DNA of 64,000 nt from Cupriavidus malaysiensis (GTDB lineage Bacteria; Pseudomonadota; Gammaproteobacteria; Burkholderiales; Burkholderiaceae): positions 1,054,001 to 1,118,000 of the forward strand of contig NZ_CP017755.1 in NCBI RefSeq assembly GCF_001854325.1, read 5' to 3'. This document shows positions 34,656-45,350 of the stretch, in pieces (within the stretch, counting starts at the first letter, position 1; each line of letters begins with the position of its first letter). The notes below the pieces were generated by a model that was not told where the DNA came from, did not search any database, and saw only the letters and a program-made list of their open reading frames with translations. The translations under genes and the position numbers were made by a program.

Positions 34656-35729
34656 ATGACCACACCATTCCGCATTGCCGCCATCGCCGGCGATGGCATC
34701 GGCAACGAGGTGCTGCCCGAGGGGCTGCGCGTCGTCGAGGCCGCCGCGCGCAAGTTCGACCTGCACATCGAGGTCCGTCACTTCGGCTGGGCCAACTGCG
34801 ACTACTACCTGCGCCACGGCCGCATGATGCCGGACGACTGGAAGGCCCAACTCGACGGCTTCGACGCCATCTACTTCGGCGCCGTAGGCTGGCCGGAGAA
34901 GGTGCCCGACCACGTCTCGCTGTGGGGCTCGCTGCTCAGGTTCCGCCGCGAGTTCGACCAGTATGTCAACCTGCGCCCGGTGCGCCTGCTGCCGGGCGTG
35001 CCCTGCCCGCTGGCGGGAAAGCAGCCGGGCGATATCGACTTCCTGGTGGTGCGCGAGAACACCGAGGGTGAGTATAGCGCGGTGGGCGGGCGCATGTACG
35101 AGGGCACCGAGCGTGAAGTGGTGATGCAGCAGTCGGTGTTCAGCCGCCACGGCACCGACCGCATCCTGCGCTATGCCTTCGAACTGGCACGCGCGCGCCC
35201 GCTCCGCAGGCTGACCTCGGCCACCAAGTCGAACGGCATCGCTGTCAGCATGCCCTGGTGGGACGAGCGGACCGCCGCGGTCGGCGCGCACTACCCTGAG
35301 GTGGCCTGGGACAGCCAGCACATCGACATCCTGTGCGCGCGCTTCGTGCTGCAGCCGGAGCGCTTCGACGTGGTGGTCGCTTCCAACCTGTTCGGCGACC
35401 TGCTGTCGGACCTGGGCCCGGCCTGTACCGGCACCATCGGGCTGGCGGCTTCGGCCAACCTGAACCCGGAACGGCGTTTCCCCTCGCTGTTCGAGCCGGT
35501 GCACGGATCGGCTCCGGACATCTACGGCAAGCGCATCGCCAACCCGATCGGCATGATCTGGTCGGGTGCCATGATGCTCGACTTCCTTGGCGGTGCGCCG
35601 GGCCGCCAGGCGCACGATGCCATCCTTGCCGCCATCGAGACCGTGCTGCGCGAGGGGCCGCTGACGCCAGATGCCGGCGGCCGCGCCGGCACCAGCGACG
35701 TCGGCAAGGCGATCGCCGAGGCGCTCTGA
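34656..35729 (+). CDS. D-malate / tartrate dehydrogenase (decarboxylating)
   Basis: 357 aa of the isocitrate/isopropylmalate dehydrogenase family. IAAIAGDGIGNEVLPEG, LLRFRREFDQYVNLRPVRLLPG and VVRENTEGEYS are substrate regions; SNLFGDLLSDLGPACTGTIGLAASANLNPERRFPSLFEPVHGSAPDI is the metal and NAD region. The WGSLLRFRR loop is typical of tartrate/D-malate dehydrogenases. It converts (R)-malate to pyruvate, CO2 and NADH. In this position it can consume the (R)-malate expected from L-carnitine breakdown. DmlR-like regulator divergent. Confidence 0.9.
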   Translation: MTTPFRIAAIAGDGIGNEVLPEGLRVVEAAARKFDLHIEVRHFGWANCDYYLRHGRMMPDDWKAQLDGFDAIYFGAVGWPEKVPDHVSLWGSLLRFRREFDQYVNLRPVRLLPGVPCPLAGKQPGDIDFLVVRENTEGEYSAVGGRMYEGTEREVVMQQSVFSRHGTDRILRYAFELARARPLRRLTSATKSNGIAVSMPWWDERTAAVGAHYPEVAWDSQHIDILCARFVLQPERFDVVVASNLFGDLLSDLGPACTGTIGLAASANLNPERRFPSLFEPVHGSAPDIYGKRIANPIGMIWSGAMMLDFLGGAPGRQAHDAILAAIETVLREGPLTPDAGGRAGTSDVGKAIAEAL

Positions 35730-35870
35730 CGCCATAGCCTCATCACGGCGAGCCGGAGGTGCCGCACGCCAACGGGCGTGCGGCATCGACGGATCACCAC
35801 GTCTGCCACCAACACAGGGAATACCCCATCGGTACTTGTGCATGCCGGGAAAAGTGCTTACATTAGCTTC

Positions 35871-35904
35871 GTAAACCAAAGGTTACGGTAAACCAATGGT
35901 TTAC
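35871..35904 (+). promoter_or_regulatory. Tandem palindromes before the BCCT gene
   Basis: GTAAACCAAAGGTTAC (35871-35886, imperfect) and GTAAACCAATGGTTTAC (35888-35904, perfect 17 bp) lie about 120 bp upstream of the carrier start. Repeated half-site is GTAAACC. Likely operators for one of the flanking LysR proteins. Confidence 0.6.
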
Positions 35905-36023
35905 AAAAAGCAAGGAAAGCATCGACAGAAGCAGAAAGCCGCGATTCCGTCCCACCCGCGGCCACCGGCAGGCAAGCCCGCTACAGAACACTCGTGCGCC
36001 AAGACGCACCGGAGGAGATCCAC

Positions 36024-37640
36024 TTGAAAACATCCATGCCCCGCCGCGACGGGTTCCTGACCGCCTGCACGCTCGCCGCCGTGCTGGTCACCGTCGTCGC
36101 CATGACCTACTGGCCCGCGCAAGCGGCCGCCACCGCTGCCGTGCTGTTCGACTGGTCCACGCGTTCCTTCGGTTCGCTGGTCCAGGTCTTCGTGTTCGGC
36201 TGCGTGATCGCCTGTATCGCGCTGGCCTTCAGCAAGTACGGCAACATCCGCCTCGGCGAAGGCAAGCCCGAGTACTCCACGCTGTCGTGGGTGTTCATGT
36301 TCATCTGTGCCGGCATGGGCTCGTCGACCATGTACTGGGGCGTGATGGAATGGGTCTACTACTACCAGTCGCCCGGCCTCAACCTGCCCAAGGGATCGCG
36401 CGAGGCGCTGGAATACAGCATCAGCTATTCATTCTTCCACTGGGGCCTGAGCGCCTGGGCGGTGTACGCGCTGCCGTCGCTGGCCATGGCCTATCACTTC
36501 CATGTGCGCAAGAACAAGGGCCTGAACCTCGCCGCCGTCGTCGAGGCCGTTACCGGCTTCCGCGCCACCGGCGCGGTGGGCCGCCTGGTCGACCTGATCT
36601 TCCTGCTGACCATGTTCGGTGCGCTCACGGTGTCGATCGCCCTGACGGCGTCGACCTTCACCCGCGGCCTGTCCGGCCTGTTCGGCCTGCCGGACACCTT
36701 CACCATGCAGCTGATCGTCATCGTCGGCGTGTCGGTGCTGTTCTCGATGAGTTCCTACATCGGCATCGATGGCGGCATGCAGCGCCTCAGCCACATGGTG
36801 TGCTGGGGGGCGCTGCTGCTGGCCGCGGTGGTGTTCGCCATCGGCCCGACGCTGTTCACCGGCAACAACATCGTCAACGGCCTCGGCCTGATGCTGCAGA
36901 ACTACGTGCACATGAGCCTGTTCACCGATCCCACCGGCGACGGCGCCTTCAGCCGCGGCTGGACGGTGTTCTACTGGCTCTGGTGGGTGTCCTATTCGCC
37001 CGGCGTGGCGATGTTCGTGGCACGTGTGTCGAAGGGGCGCAAGATCAAGGAGGTCATCTATGCGCTGCTGCTCGGCGGCAGCGTGGGCTGCTGGTTCTTC
37101 TTCGGTGCGCTGGAGAGCTACAGCATGCACCAGTTCCTCACGGGAACCATCGACGTGCCCGCCATCCTGAAGCAGTTCGGCGGCGAGACCGCGGTCGAGA
37201 TGCTGCTGTCGGCGCTGCCGGCCGGCAAGCTGTTCCTCGCCGTCTACCTGGCCATCATGATCGTCTTCCTCGCCGCCCACGTCGATGCAGTGGCCTATGC
37301 GGTGGCCGCCACCACGACCCGCAATCTCGCCGAAGGGCAGGACCCGGCGCCGGGCAGCCGCGTGTTCTGGTGCGTGATGCTGACCCTGGTGCCGCTGGCG
37401 ATGCTGTTCACCAAGGCCTCGCTGGAAACCATGAAGACCGCGGTGGTGCTGACGGCCATCCCCTTCCTGGCCATCCTGGCCGTCAAGCTGTTCGGCCTGT
37501 TCCGCTGGCTGCTGCAGGACTATGCCGATGTGCCGGCGCACCTGATCGAGAGCGTGCCCCCGCTGGAGTCCGCCGCCACGGCCGATGGCCGCGAGCCGGC
37601 CGGCGCGGGCGAACGGCAGACCGCCATCGCCAACGGATGA
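36024..37640 (+). CDS. BCCT-family carnitine/betaine transporter
   Basis: About 538 aa. I prefer the TTG start at 36024, six bases after GGAGGAG. The ATG at 36036 is too far from it and a GTG at 35994 lies before it. Twelve membrane segments are expected. [21 protein letters not shown] carries the aromatic substrate cage and [28 protein letters not shown] is the BCCT signature. The protein imports quaternary ammonium compounds. With cntA and cntB downstream, L-carnitine is the expected substrate, as for CaiT-like carriers. The 50-residue C-terminal tail is hydrophilic. Confidence 0.9.
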   Translation: MKTSMPRRDGFLTACTLAAVLVTVVAMTYWPAQAAATAAVLFDWSTRSFGSLVQVFVFGCVIACIALAFSKYGNIRLGEGKPEYSTLSWVFMFICAGMGSSTMYWGVMEWVYYYQSPGLNLPKGSREALEYSISYSFFHWGLSAWAVYALPSLAMAYHFHVRKNKGLNLAAVVEAVTGFRATGAVGRLVDLIFLLTMFGALTVSIALTASTFTRGLSGLFGLPDTFTMQLIVIVGVSVLFSMSSYIGIDGGMQRLSHMVCWGALLLAAVVFAIGPTLFTGNNIVNGLGLMLQNYVHMSLFTDPTGDGAFSRGWTVFYWLWWVSYSPGVAMFVARVSKGRKIKEVIYALLLGGSVGCWFFFGALESYSMHQFLTGTIDVPAILKQFGGETAVEMLLSALPAGKLFLAVYLAIMIVFLAAHVDAVAYAVAATTTRNLAEGQDPAPGSRVFWCVMLTLVPLAMLFTKASLETMKTAVVLTAIPFLAILAVKLFGLFRWLLQDYADVPAHLIESVPPLESAATADGREPAGAGERQTAIANG

Positions 37641-37706
37641 GTGCTGGCATCCGCGCCGCACCTGCAAGCGACGCTGCCCGCCCAGGCATTTTTTTTACGC
37701 AAGAAA

Positions 37707-37731
37707 GTTAAACAATATTTAACGGTTAACC
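37707..37731 (+). promoter_or_regulatory. AT-rich dyads before cntA
   Basis: GTTAAA-N5-TTTAAC (37707-37723) is followed by the palindrome GGTTAACC (37724-37731), directly ahead of the cntA ribosome site (GAGGAG). The gap from the transporter stop is only about 105 bp, so this may regulate cntA separately. Confidence 0.5.
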
Positions 37732-37745
37732 CGAGGAGTGAACTG

Positions 37746-38867
37746 ATGAAGCCGATCGAACAGTTGCCCGAGAATTTCTGCGCGGACGAGGAGAACGCGT
37801 GGACCCTGCCGGCCTCGTACTACACCCAGCCGTCGGTCTTCGCCTACGAGAAGGAGAAGATCTTCGCCGACAGCTGGATCTGCGTGGCCCATCGCAGCGA
37901 GCTGGCCGAGCCCAACGACTATGTGACGCGCGAGATCATCGGCGAGAGCATCGTCGTCCTGCGCGACCGCGAGGGCGTGCTGCGCGCCTTCTACAACGTC
38001 TGCCCGCACCGCGGCCACCAACTGCTGTCGGGCAGCGGCCGCGCGCGCAACGTGATCACCTGCCCGTACCACGCCTGGACCTTCAAGCTCGACGGCGAAC
38101 TGGCGCTGGCCCGCAATTGCGACAACGTGCCCAACTTCGACAAGAGCAAGGCCAGCCTGGTGCCGGTCAAGGTGGAGGAGTACGCCGGCTTCGTCTTCAT
38201 CAACATGAACCCGGAGGCCGGCACCGTCGAGGCGCAGCTGCCCGGCCTGGAGGCCCGCCTGCGCGCCGCCTGCCCGGTGGTCGACCGCCTGCACCTGGGT
38301 GCCCGCTTTGTCACGGAGACGCCGGCCAACTGGAAGAGCATCGTCGACAACTACATGGAGTGCTACCACTGCGGCCCGGCGCACCCGGGCTTCTCCGATT
38401 CGGTGCAGGTGGACAAGTACACCCATACCCTGCACGGCAACTGGACGCTGCAGTTCGGCCTGGCCAAGTCGTCGGAGAAGTCGTTCAAGCTCGACGACTC
38501 GATCAAGGACCCCAGCTTCAGCGGTTTCTGGGCGTGGCCGTGCACCATGTTCAACGTGCCGCCGGGCGGCGACTTCATGACCGTGATCTACGAGTTTCCG
38601 GCCAGCGCGGAAGTCACGCTGCAGCACTACGAGATCTACTTCCTCAACAAGGAGCTGACCGAGGCCCAGCAGAAGCTGGTCGAGTGGTACCGCGACGTGT
38701 TCCGCCCCGAGGACCTGCGCCTGGTGGAAAGCGTGCAGCGCGGCCTCAAGTCGCGCGGCTATCGCGGCCAGGGCCGGATCATGGTCGACCGGCAGCGCAG
38801 CGGCATCAGCGAGCACGGCATCGTGCATTTCCACCGCAAGGTGGCCAAGGAATACGAGGCGGGCTGA
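37746..38867 (+). CDS. cntA: Carnitine monooxygenase oxygenase subunit (Rieske)
   Basis: 373 aa and co-linear with the Acinetobacter CntA sequence I recall. Rieske cluster: C86, H88, C106, H109 (CPHRGH, CPYHAW). Mononuclear iron: H208, H213 and D323. The bridging position is Glu205 (ECYHC) rather than the usual Asp, a known CntA trait. The enzyme uses oxygen and electrons from CntB to cleave L-carnitine into trimethylamine and malic semialdehyde. The BCCT carrier is upstream and a semialdehyde dehydrogenase and CntB follow downstream. ATG 37746 has GAGGAG before it. Confidence 0.96.
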   Translation: MKPIEQLPENFCADEENAWTLPASYYTQPSVFAYEKEKIFADSWICVAHRSELAEPNDYVTREIIGESIVVLRDREGVLRAFYNVCPHRGHQLLSGSGRARNVITCPYHAWTFKLDGELALARNCDNVPNFDKSKASLVPVKVEEYAGFVFINMNPEAGTVEAQLPGLEARLRAACPVVDRLHLGARFVTETPANWKSIVDNYMECYHCGPAHPGFSDSVQVDKYTHTLHGNWTLQFGLAKSSEKSFKLDDSIKDPSFSGFWAWPCTMFNVPPGGDFMTVIYEFPASAEVTLQHYEIYFLNKELTEAQQKLVEWYRDVFRPEDLRLVESVQRGLKSRGYRGQGRIMVDRQRSGISEHGIVHFHRKVAKEYEAG

Positions 38868-38885
38868 GCGGTGTCGAGGGAGAGC

Positions 38886-40337
38886 ATGATGCAACTCAAT
38901 GACAAAGCCCTGTTCCGCCAGCAGGCGATGCTGGGTGGCGAGTGGACCGATGCCGCGGACGGTGCCACCGTGGCGGTGCACGATCCGGCCTCGGGGGCGC
39001 TGCTCGGCACGGTGCCCGGCATGGGCGCGGGCGACGCCGTGGCGGCCATCGAAGCCGCCCACGCCGCGCTGCCGGGCTGGAAGGGGCGCACCGCCAGGGA
39101 ACGGGCGGCCGTGCTGCGCCGCTGGTTCGAACTGATCCTGCAGCACGAGGAAGACCTGGCGCTCATCATGACGCGCGAGCAGGGCAAGCCCTTGCACGAG
39201 GCGCGCGGGGAAGTGCGCTATGCCGCCTCCTTCGTCGAGTGGTTCGGCGAGGAGGCCAAGCGTCTCTACGGCGAGGTGATCCCGTCGCCGGCGGCCGACA
39301 AGCGGCTGGTGGTGGTGCGCGAGCCGATCGGCGTGTGCGCCGCCATCACGCCGTGGAACTTCCCCGCCGCGATGATCGCGCGCAAGGCCGCGCCGGCACT
39401 TGCCGCCGGCTGCACGATGGTGGTCAAGCCAGCCAACGAGACACCCTTCAGCGCGCTGGCGCTGGCCGAGCTGGCGCTGCGCGCAGGCGTGCCGGCCGGC
39501 GTGCTGAATGTCATCACCGGGGACGCCGTCGCCATCGGCAGCCAGCTGAGCGGCCATGCCCATGTGCGCAAGCTCTCCTTCACCGGCTCCACGCCGGTCG
39601 GGCGGCTGCTGATGCAGCAATGCGCGGGCACGGTGAAGAAGGTTTCGCTCGAACTGGGCGGCAATGCGCCCTTCATCGTCTTCGAGGATGCGGACGTCGA
39701 CGCGGCGGTCGAAGGCGCGTTGCAGGCCAAGTACCGCAACGCGGGCCAGACCTGTGTCTGCGTGAACCGCTTCTACGTGCACGACACCGTCTATGACCGC
39801 TTCGTCGACCGCTTCGTGGCCAAGGTGGCGGCGTTGCGTGTCGGCAGCGGCCTGGAGCCGGACAGCGAGATCGGACCCCTGATCAGCGGGCGCGCGGTCG
39901 GCAAGGTGAGCGAACTGGTGGCGGACGCAGTGGCCAAAGGCGCCACCGTGGCGCTGGGCGGCGGCCTGCACGCCGCCGGCGGGCAGTTCTTCCAGCCGAC
40001 CGTGCTCACCGGGGTCAGCCCCGGCATGCGCGTGCTGGACGAGGAGATCTTCGGGCCGGTCGCGGCGATCGTGCGTTTCCATGCGGAGAGCGAAGTCGTG
40101 CGCATGGCCAACGACACGATCTACGGCCTTGCCGCCTACTTCTACAGCCGCGACATCGCGCGCGTGTGGCGCGTGGCGGAACGACTGGAGTACGGCATGG
40201 TGGGCATCAACACCGGCCTGATCTCCAACGAGGTCGCGCCCTTCGGCGGCATCAAGCAGTCCGGCCTGGGGCGCGAGGGTTCGCGCCATGGCATCGAGGA
40301 CTACCTGGAGATGAAGTACCTCTGCATGGCGCTGTAA
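38886..40337 (+). CDS. Aldehyde dehydrogenase, probable malic semialdehyde dehydrogenase
   Basis: 483 aa of the succinate-semialdehyde dehydrogenase group: ITPWNFPAAMIARKAAPALAAGCTMVVKPA, SLELGGNAPFIVFEDADVD with the catalytic Glu, NAGQTCVCVNRFYV with the nucleophile Cys, and a C-terminal APFGGIKQSGLGREGSRHGIEDYLEMKYLCM. It lies between cntA and cntB, so its substrate is most likely the malic semialdehyde released from carnitine, giving malate. Start ATG 38886, with another ATG one codon later and GAGGG upstream. Confidence 0.88.
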   Translation: MMQLNDKALFRQQAMLGGEWTDAADGATVAVHDPASGALLGTVPGMGAGDAVAAIEAAHAALPGWKGRTARERAAVLRRWFELILQHEEDLALIMTREQGKPLHEARGEVRYAASFVEWFGEEAKRLYGEVIPSPAADKRLVVVREPIGVCAAITPWNFPAAMIARKAAPALAAGCTMVVKPANETPFSALALAELALRAGVPAGVLNVITGDAVAIGSQLSGHAHVRKLSFTGSTPVGRLLMQQCAGTVKKVSLELGGNAPFIVFEDADVDAAVEGALQAKYRNAGQTCVCVNRFYVHDTVYDRFVDRFVAKVAALRVGSGLEPDSEIGPLISGRAVGKVSELVADAVAKGATVALGGGLHAAGGQFFQPTVLTGVSPGMRVLDEEIFGPVAAIVRFHAESEVVRMANDTIYGLAAYFYSRDIARVWRVAERLEYGMVGINTGLISNEVAPFGGIKQSGLGREGSRHGIEDYLEMKYLCMAL

Positions 40338-40380
40338 AGCGTCGGAAGGCGCAGTAAAGCGCCGCACAGCGCCGGAAGCC
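40331..40380 (+). repeat. Degenerate direct repeat across the ALDH stop codon
   Basis: GCTGTAAAGCGTCGGAAGGC and GCAGTAAAGCGCCGCACAGC are consecutive 20-bp units with 14 matching positions, followed by part of a third. The first contains the TAA stop. Confidence 0.6.
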
Positions 40381-40433
40381 GCTGCGCGGCGGCTCGGGCG
40401 GCAAGAGATCAAGACAGGCAGAAAGGCGGCAAT

Positions 40434-41411
40434 ATGGCCAATTCTTATCAGACCCTCCAGGTCCGGGTGGCGCGCATCGAGCGCGCCACTCCCCTGATCA
40501 AGCGATTCACCCTGGCGGCGGCGGACGGCGGGCCGCTGCCGCCGTTCACCGGCGGCAGCCACGTCATCGTGCAGATGCAGGACGGCGCGCGCCGCTACAG
40601 CAACGCCTACTCGCTGATGGGATCCCCCGACGAGCTGGGCCACTACCAGATCGGCGTGCGCCGCGAAGAGGCGTCCAAGGGCGGTTCGGCCTTTCTCCAT
40701 GACAAGGTGGCGGAAGGCGACGGCCTCGCCATCACCATGCCGAACAACCTGTTCGCGCTGAGCGCGCAGGCCAGCCACCACGTGCTGGTCGCCGGCGGCA
40801 TCGGCATCACGCCGTTCCTGTCGCAGATGCATGAGTTGCGCAAGCGTGGCGCGTCGCACGAGCTGCACTATGCCTATCGCGCCGAAGAGCACGGGGCGTT
40901 CCGCGACGAGATCGTCGCGCAGTCGCGGCAGGCCGGCGCGGGCACGGCCCGCTTCTACGTCGACAGCCTGGGCCAGAAGCTGGACCTGGATGGCCTGGCG
41001 CGCGGCCTGCAGGCCGGGGCGCACATCTATGTGTGCGGACCGGCGCCGCTGATCGATGCGGTGCGCGCGGCGGCGCAGGCAGCCGGCATTGCGCCGGAAC
41101 GCGTGCACTGGGAGCAGTTCGCGGCGCCGCCGCAGGCGGGCGACGCCTTCTCGGTGGTGCTGGCGCGCTCGGGGCGGACCGTGGAGGTGGCGCCGGGAGA
41201 ATCGATCCTCAAGGCGATCGAGCGCGGCAACGCCGCCGAGGTGGAGTGCCTGTGCCGCGAGGGCGTCTGCGGTACCTGCGAGACCCGCATTCTCGACGGC
41301 GAGGCCGAGCATTTCGACCAGTACCTGAGCGAGGCGGAAAAGCGCGCGCAGCGGAGCCTGATGATCTGCGTGTCGCGGGCCAAGGGCCAGCGGATCGTGC
41401 TCGACCTGTAA
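40434..41411 (+). CDS. cntB: Carnitine monooxygenase reductase subunit
   Basis: 325 aa with a phthalate-dioxygenase-reductase layout. Flavin domain about residues 1-105 (RRYSNAYSLMGSP), NAD domain about 110-230 (HHVLVAGGIGITPFLSQMHEL, YVCGPAPLIDAV), and a C-terminal plant-type 2Fe-2S domain with C274, C279, C282 and C312 (LCREGVCGTC, MICVSRA). It passes NADH electrons to the Rieske centre of CntA. Its cluster position, after cntA and the semialdehyde dehydrogenase, supports this strongly. Confidence 0.94.
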   Translation: MANSYQTLQVRVARIERATPLIKRFTLAAADGGPLPPFTGGSHVIVQMQDGARRYSNAYSLMGSPDELGHYQIGVRREEASKGGSAFLHDKVAEGDGLAITMPNNLFALSAQASHHVLVAGGIGITPFLSQMHELRKRGASHELHYAYRAEEHGAFRDEIVAQSRQAGAGTARFYVDSLGQKLDLDGLARGLQAGAHIYVCGPAPLIDAVRAAAQAAGIAPERVHWEQFAAPPQAGDAFSVVLARSGRTVEVAPGESILKAIERGNAAEVECLCREGVCGTCETRILDGEAEHFDQYLSEAEKRAQRSLMICVSRAKGQRIVLDL

Positions 41412-41525
41412 GGCCGGCGAGCCGGGCCATCGCGCCGGCGGGGCAGGACCCAAGAACCAGAAGAGACAGCCGGCGCCCCATGGCATGCGAGCCCGCGGGC
41501 CGCCGGCATCCGGAGGAGATCACCG

Positions 41526-42602
41526 ATGAAACACAGAGCCAGCCTGTGGCTGCTGGCGGGCACGCTGCTGCCTGCCGCCGCGCAAGCGGAGCCCGGCGTC
41601 ACACTGTACGGCGTCATCAGCACCGCCGTGCGCTATACCTCGAACCTCGACGGCAGGCACGACAACCAGGCCGAACTGGTGTCCAGCGGCATCGGCGGCA
41701 GCCGCTGGGGCCTGAAGGGGACGGAAGAACTGGGCGGCGGCAACCAGGCCGTCTTCCTGCTGGAGAACGGCTTCGGCACCGACGATGGCAGGACCGCCTA
41801 CAACGCCCTGTTCGGGCGCCAGGCCTATGCCGGGCTGACGGGCACCTGGGGCAGCCTGACCTTCGGCCGGCAGTACAACGCGCTGAACAATATCGGCTGG
41901 GCCTTCAACCCGCTCGACCAGAGCTGGGGCAACTTCTGGTCGGACCCGCTCTATACCGGCGGCGACATCTTCTTCCAGGACTACCGCATCAACCATAGCG
42001 TGGTCTACAAGCACACGCTGGGGCCGGTGTCGGTCCAGCTCGACTACGGCCTGGGCGGACAGCCCGGCAGCCTGGCGCGCGGCAGCACCTTCGGTGGCGG
42101 GCTGATGTTCCAGCAGGGAGCGCTGTCGGTCGGCGTCGCCTACGACCAGCGCCGCGTGGCGGGCGGCGGCAACACGCTGCACAACTACTCGGCCGGCGCC
42201 TCCTATGTGCTGGGCAAGGCCACCTTCTACGCCGGGCACATGGGGCGGCGGGAAGCCGCCGGCGACGCCCGCTTCGGCATCGGCTTCGTCGGCGTGGGCT
42301 ACCAGCTCACTCCGGCGCTCCATGTATCCGGTGCGTACTACCACTACCGGCAGCGCGGCGACGTCACCACGCAGTTCCAGGCCACGCCGGTGTGGCTGGG
42401 CGGCGGCCGGGCCGACAGCGTCGCCGCGGTGCTCGACTACGCGTTGTCGAAGCGCACCAGCCTGTTCCTGGAGGCCGACGCCACGCGCGCGCGTGGCGGG
42501 GCGGTCGGGCGCGAGACCGAGTACTGGGGCGGTCAGCCGCTGTCGGGGGTGGACAGCACCACGCGGGTCGGCGTGATGGCCGGCATCCGGCACCTGTTCT
42601 GA
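41526..42602 (+). CDS. Gram-negative porin (Burkholderiales Omp type)
   Basis: 358 aa with a signal peptide (MKHRASLWLLAGTLLPAAAQA) and a 16-strand barrel pattern: VTLYGVISTAVRYTSNLDG, SRWGLKGTEELGGGNQAVFLLENGF, and a terminal TTRVGVMAGIRHLF ending in Phe, the outer-membrane assembly signal. It probably allows passage of carnitine or related solutes. It follows cntB by 114 bp and is the last gene of the plus-strand run. Confidence 0.93.
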   Translation: MKHRASLWLLAGTLLPAAAQAEPGVTLYGVISTAVRYTSNLDGRHDNQAELVSSGIGGSRWGLKGTEELGGGNQAVFLLENGFGTDDGRTAYNALFGRQAYAGLTGTWGSLTFGRQYNALNNIGWAFNPLDQSWGNFWSDPLYTGGDIFFQDYRINHSVVYKHTLGPVSVQLDYGLGGQPGSLARGSTFGGGLMFQQGALSVGVAYDQRRVAGGGNTLHNYSAGASYVLGKATFYAGHMGRREAAGDARFGIGFVGVGYQLTPALHVSGAYYHYRQRGDVTTQFQATPVWLGGGRADSVAAVLDYALSKRTSLFLEADATRARGGAVGRETEYWGGQPLSGVDSTTRVGVMAGIRHLF

Positions 42603-42629
42603 GCACCGCAGCCGGCGGGGACGGGTGCG

Positions 42630-43598
42630 TCAGGCTTCCCGCCGCACCCGCGCGGCCGGGGCGAAGCCCCCCTGCAAGGCCGTCCGCAGCCATTCGACGA
42701 ACACCGACACCGCCCGCGGCACATGTGCCGCGTACGGCCGGATGGCGAAGATCTGGTCCGGGAAGGCGCCGACCGGCAGCCATTCGTCCAGCACCTCGAC
42801 CAGCTTGTTGCCCTGCAGCGCCGACTGCGCGGTGAAGTCCGGCACCAGGGCGATGCCGAGGCCGGCCAGCGCGGCGTCGCGCAGTGCTTCGCTGTTGGTG
42901 GCGCAGAAGGGCCCGGAGACCGGCACGGTGACGCGCGGCCTGGCCTGGCCCGCGCCGGGCCGGGCCTCGACGAAATGCCAGGCCGGGGTTTCGCGCGTGC
43001 GCGGGTAGTACAGGCAGTCGTGGCCGGCCAGGTCCGCCGGGGTGGCGGGATGGCCGCGCCGGCGCAGGTAGGCCCGGCTCGCCACCAGCACGTTGCGGGT
43101 GGGGCACAGCGCCCAGGCCACATGGGTGTCGGGCGGCGCCATGGTGTGGCGGATGGCGAGGTCAAAGCCCTCCAGCGCCAGCGCGCGCAGCTTGTCCGAC
43201 AGTTCCAGTTCGAGCCGGATGTCCGGATAGCGCTCGAAGAAGCCGGCCAGGCGCGGCACCAGCTGCTGGCGCGAGAAGGCGACCGGCGCGGTGACGCGCA
43301 GCACGCCGCGCGGCTCGCCGGCGGTGTCGCGCACGCCGGCGAAGCTGCGCGCGATCTGCTCGAACGGCGCGCCGACCTCCTCGACCAGCCGCTGTCCCGC
43401 GTCGGTGAGCCGCACGCTGCGCGTGGTGCGCTGCACCAGCGGCACGCCGGCGGCGCGCTCCAGGTCGGCGATGCGCTGGCTGACCGCGCCCTTGGTGACG
43501 TTCAGGTAGGCCGCGGCGGCGGTATAGCTGCCTTGCTGCGCCAGCACCGTGAGCCAGTGGAGATGGCCCCAGATCTCTTCTTTGTTCTTGGCTTTCAC
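42630..43598 (-). CDS. LysR-family regulator divergent from mmsA
   Basis: 322 aa from a GTG at 43598. The HTH (HLHWLTVLAQQGSYTAAAAYLNVTKGAVSQRIADLERAAGVPLVQRTTRSVRLTDAGQ) and a full effector domain are present. It lies between the carnitine run and the MMSDH gene. A perfect inverted repeat sits just upstream, consistent with autoregulation and control of mmsA. It could also control the carnitine genes. Weak ribosome site. Confidence 0.88.
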   Translation of the reverse strand: MKAKNKEEIWGHLHWLTVLAQQGSYTAAAAYLNVTKGAVSQRIADLERAAGVPLVQRTTRSVRLTDAGQRLVEEVGAPFEQIARSFAGVRDTAGEPRGVLRVTAPVAFSRQQLVPRLAGFFERYPDIRLELELSDKLRALALEGFDLAIRHTMAPPDTHVAWALCPTRNVLVASRAYLRRRGHPATPADLAGHDCLYYPRTRETPAWHFVEARPGAGQARPRVTVPVSGPFCATNSEALRDAALAGLGIALVPDFTAQSALQGNKLVEVLDEWLPVGAFPDQIFAIRPYAAHVPRAVSVFVEWLRTALQGGFAPAARVRREA

Positions 43599-43604
43599 GA
43601 TGAA

Positions 43605-43624
43605 TTGTTTAGAAAAATAAACAA
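43605..43624. promoter_or_regulatory. LysR-box inverted repeat between LysR and mmsA
   Basis: TTGTTTA-N6-TAAACAA is a perfect 7-bp inverted repeat, 7 bp upstream of the LysR start and about 80 bp upstream of mmsA. Confidence 0.6.
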
Positions 43625-43705
43625 GCAGTTTGCCACGGCGGGGCTTGGCGCGTGCGCGGAGGATTCTTAGACTGGATGCAGAGACAGTCCATCGGAGCAC
43701 AAACC

Positions 43706-45223
<1,518 letters not shown>

Positions 45224-45350
45224 GCGCAGCACGCCTGCATGGGCTGCCGCGCGCCGCGCGGCAGCGCCGCCGCCCGGTGCGGGTCCGGTCCCGCCGGGCG
45301 CGGCATCCGGCGTGCCGCGTCACCGAATCCCGGACGCAGGACGCAGGGCC

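Noticed and set aside
37719..41486. Very long open frame on the minus strand across the carnitine genes
   Set aside because: It is the antisense shadow of cntA, the aldehyde dehydrogenase and cntB, all of which have clear conserved motifs on the plus strand.
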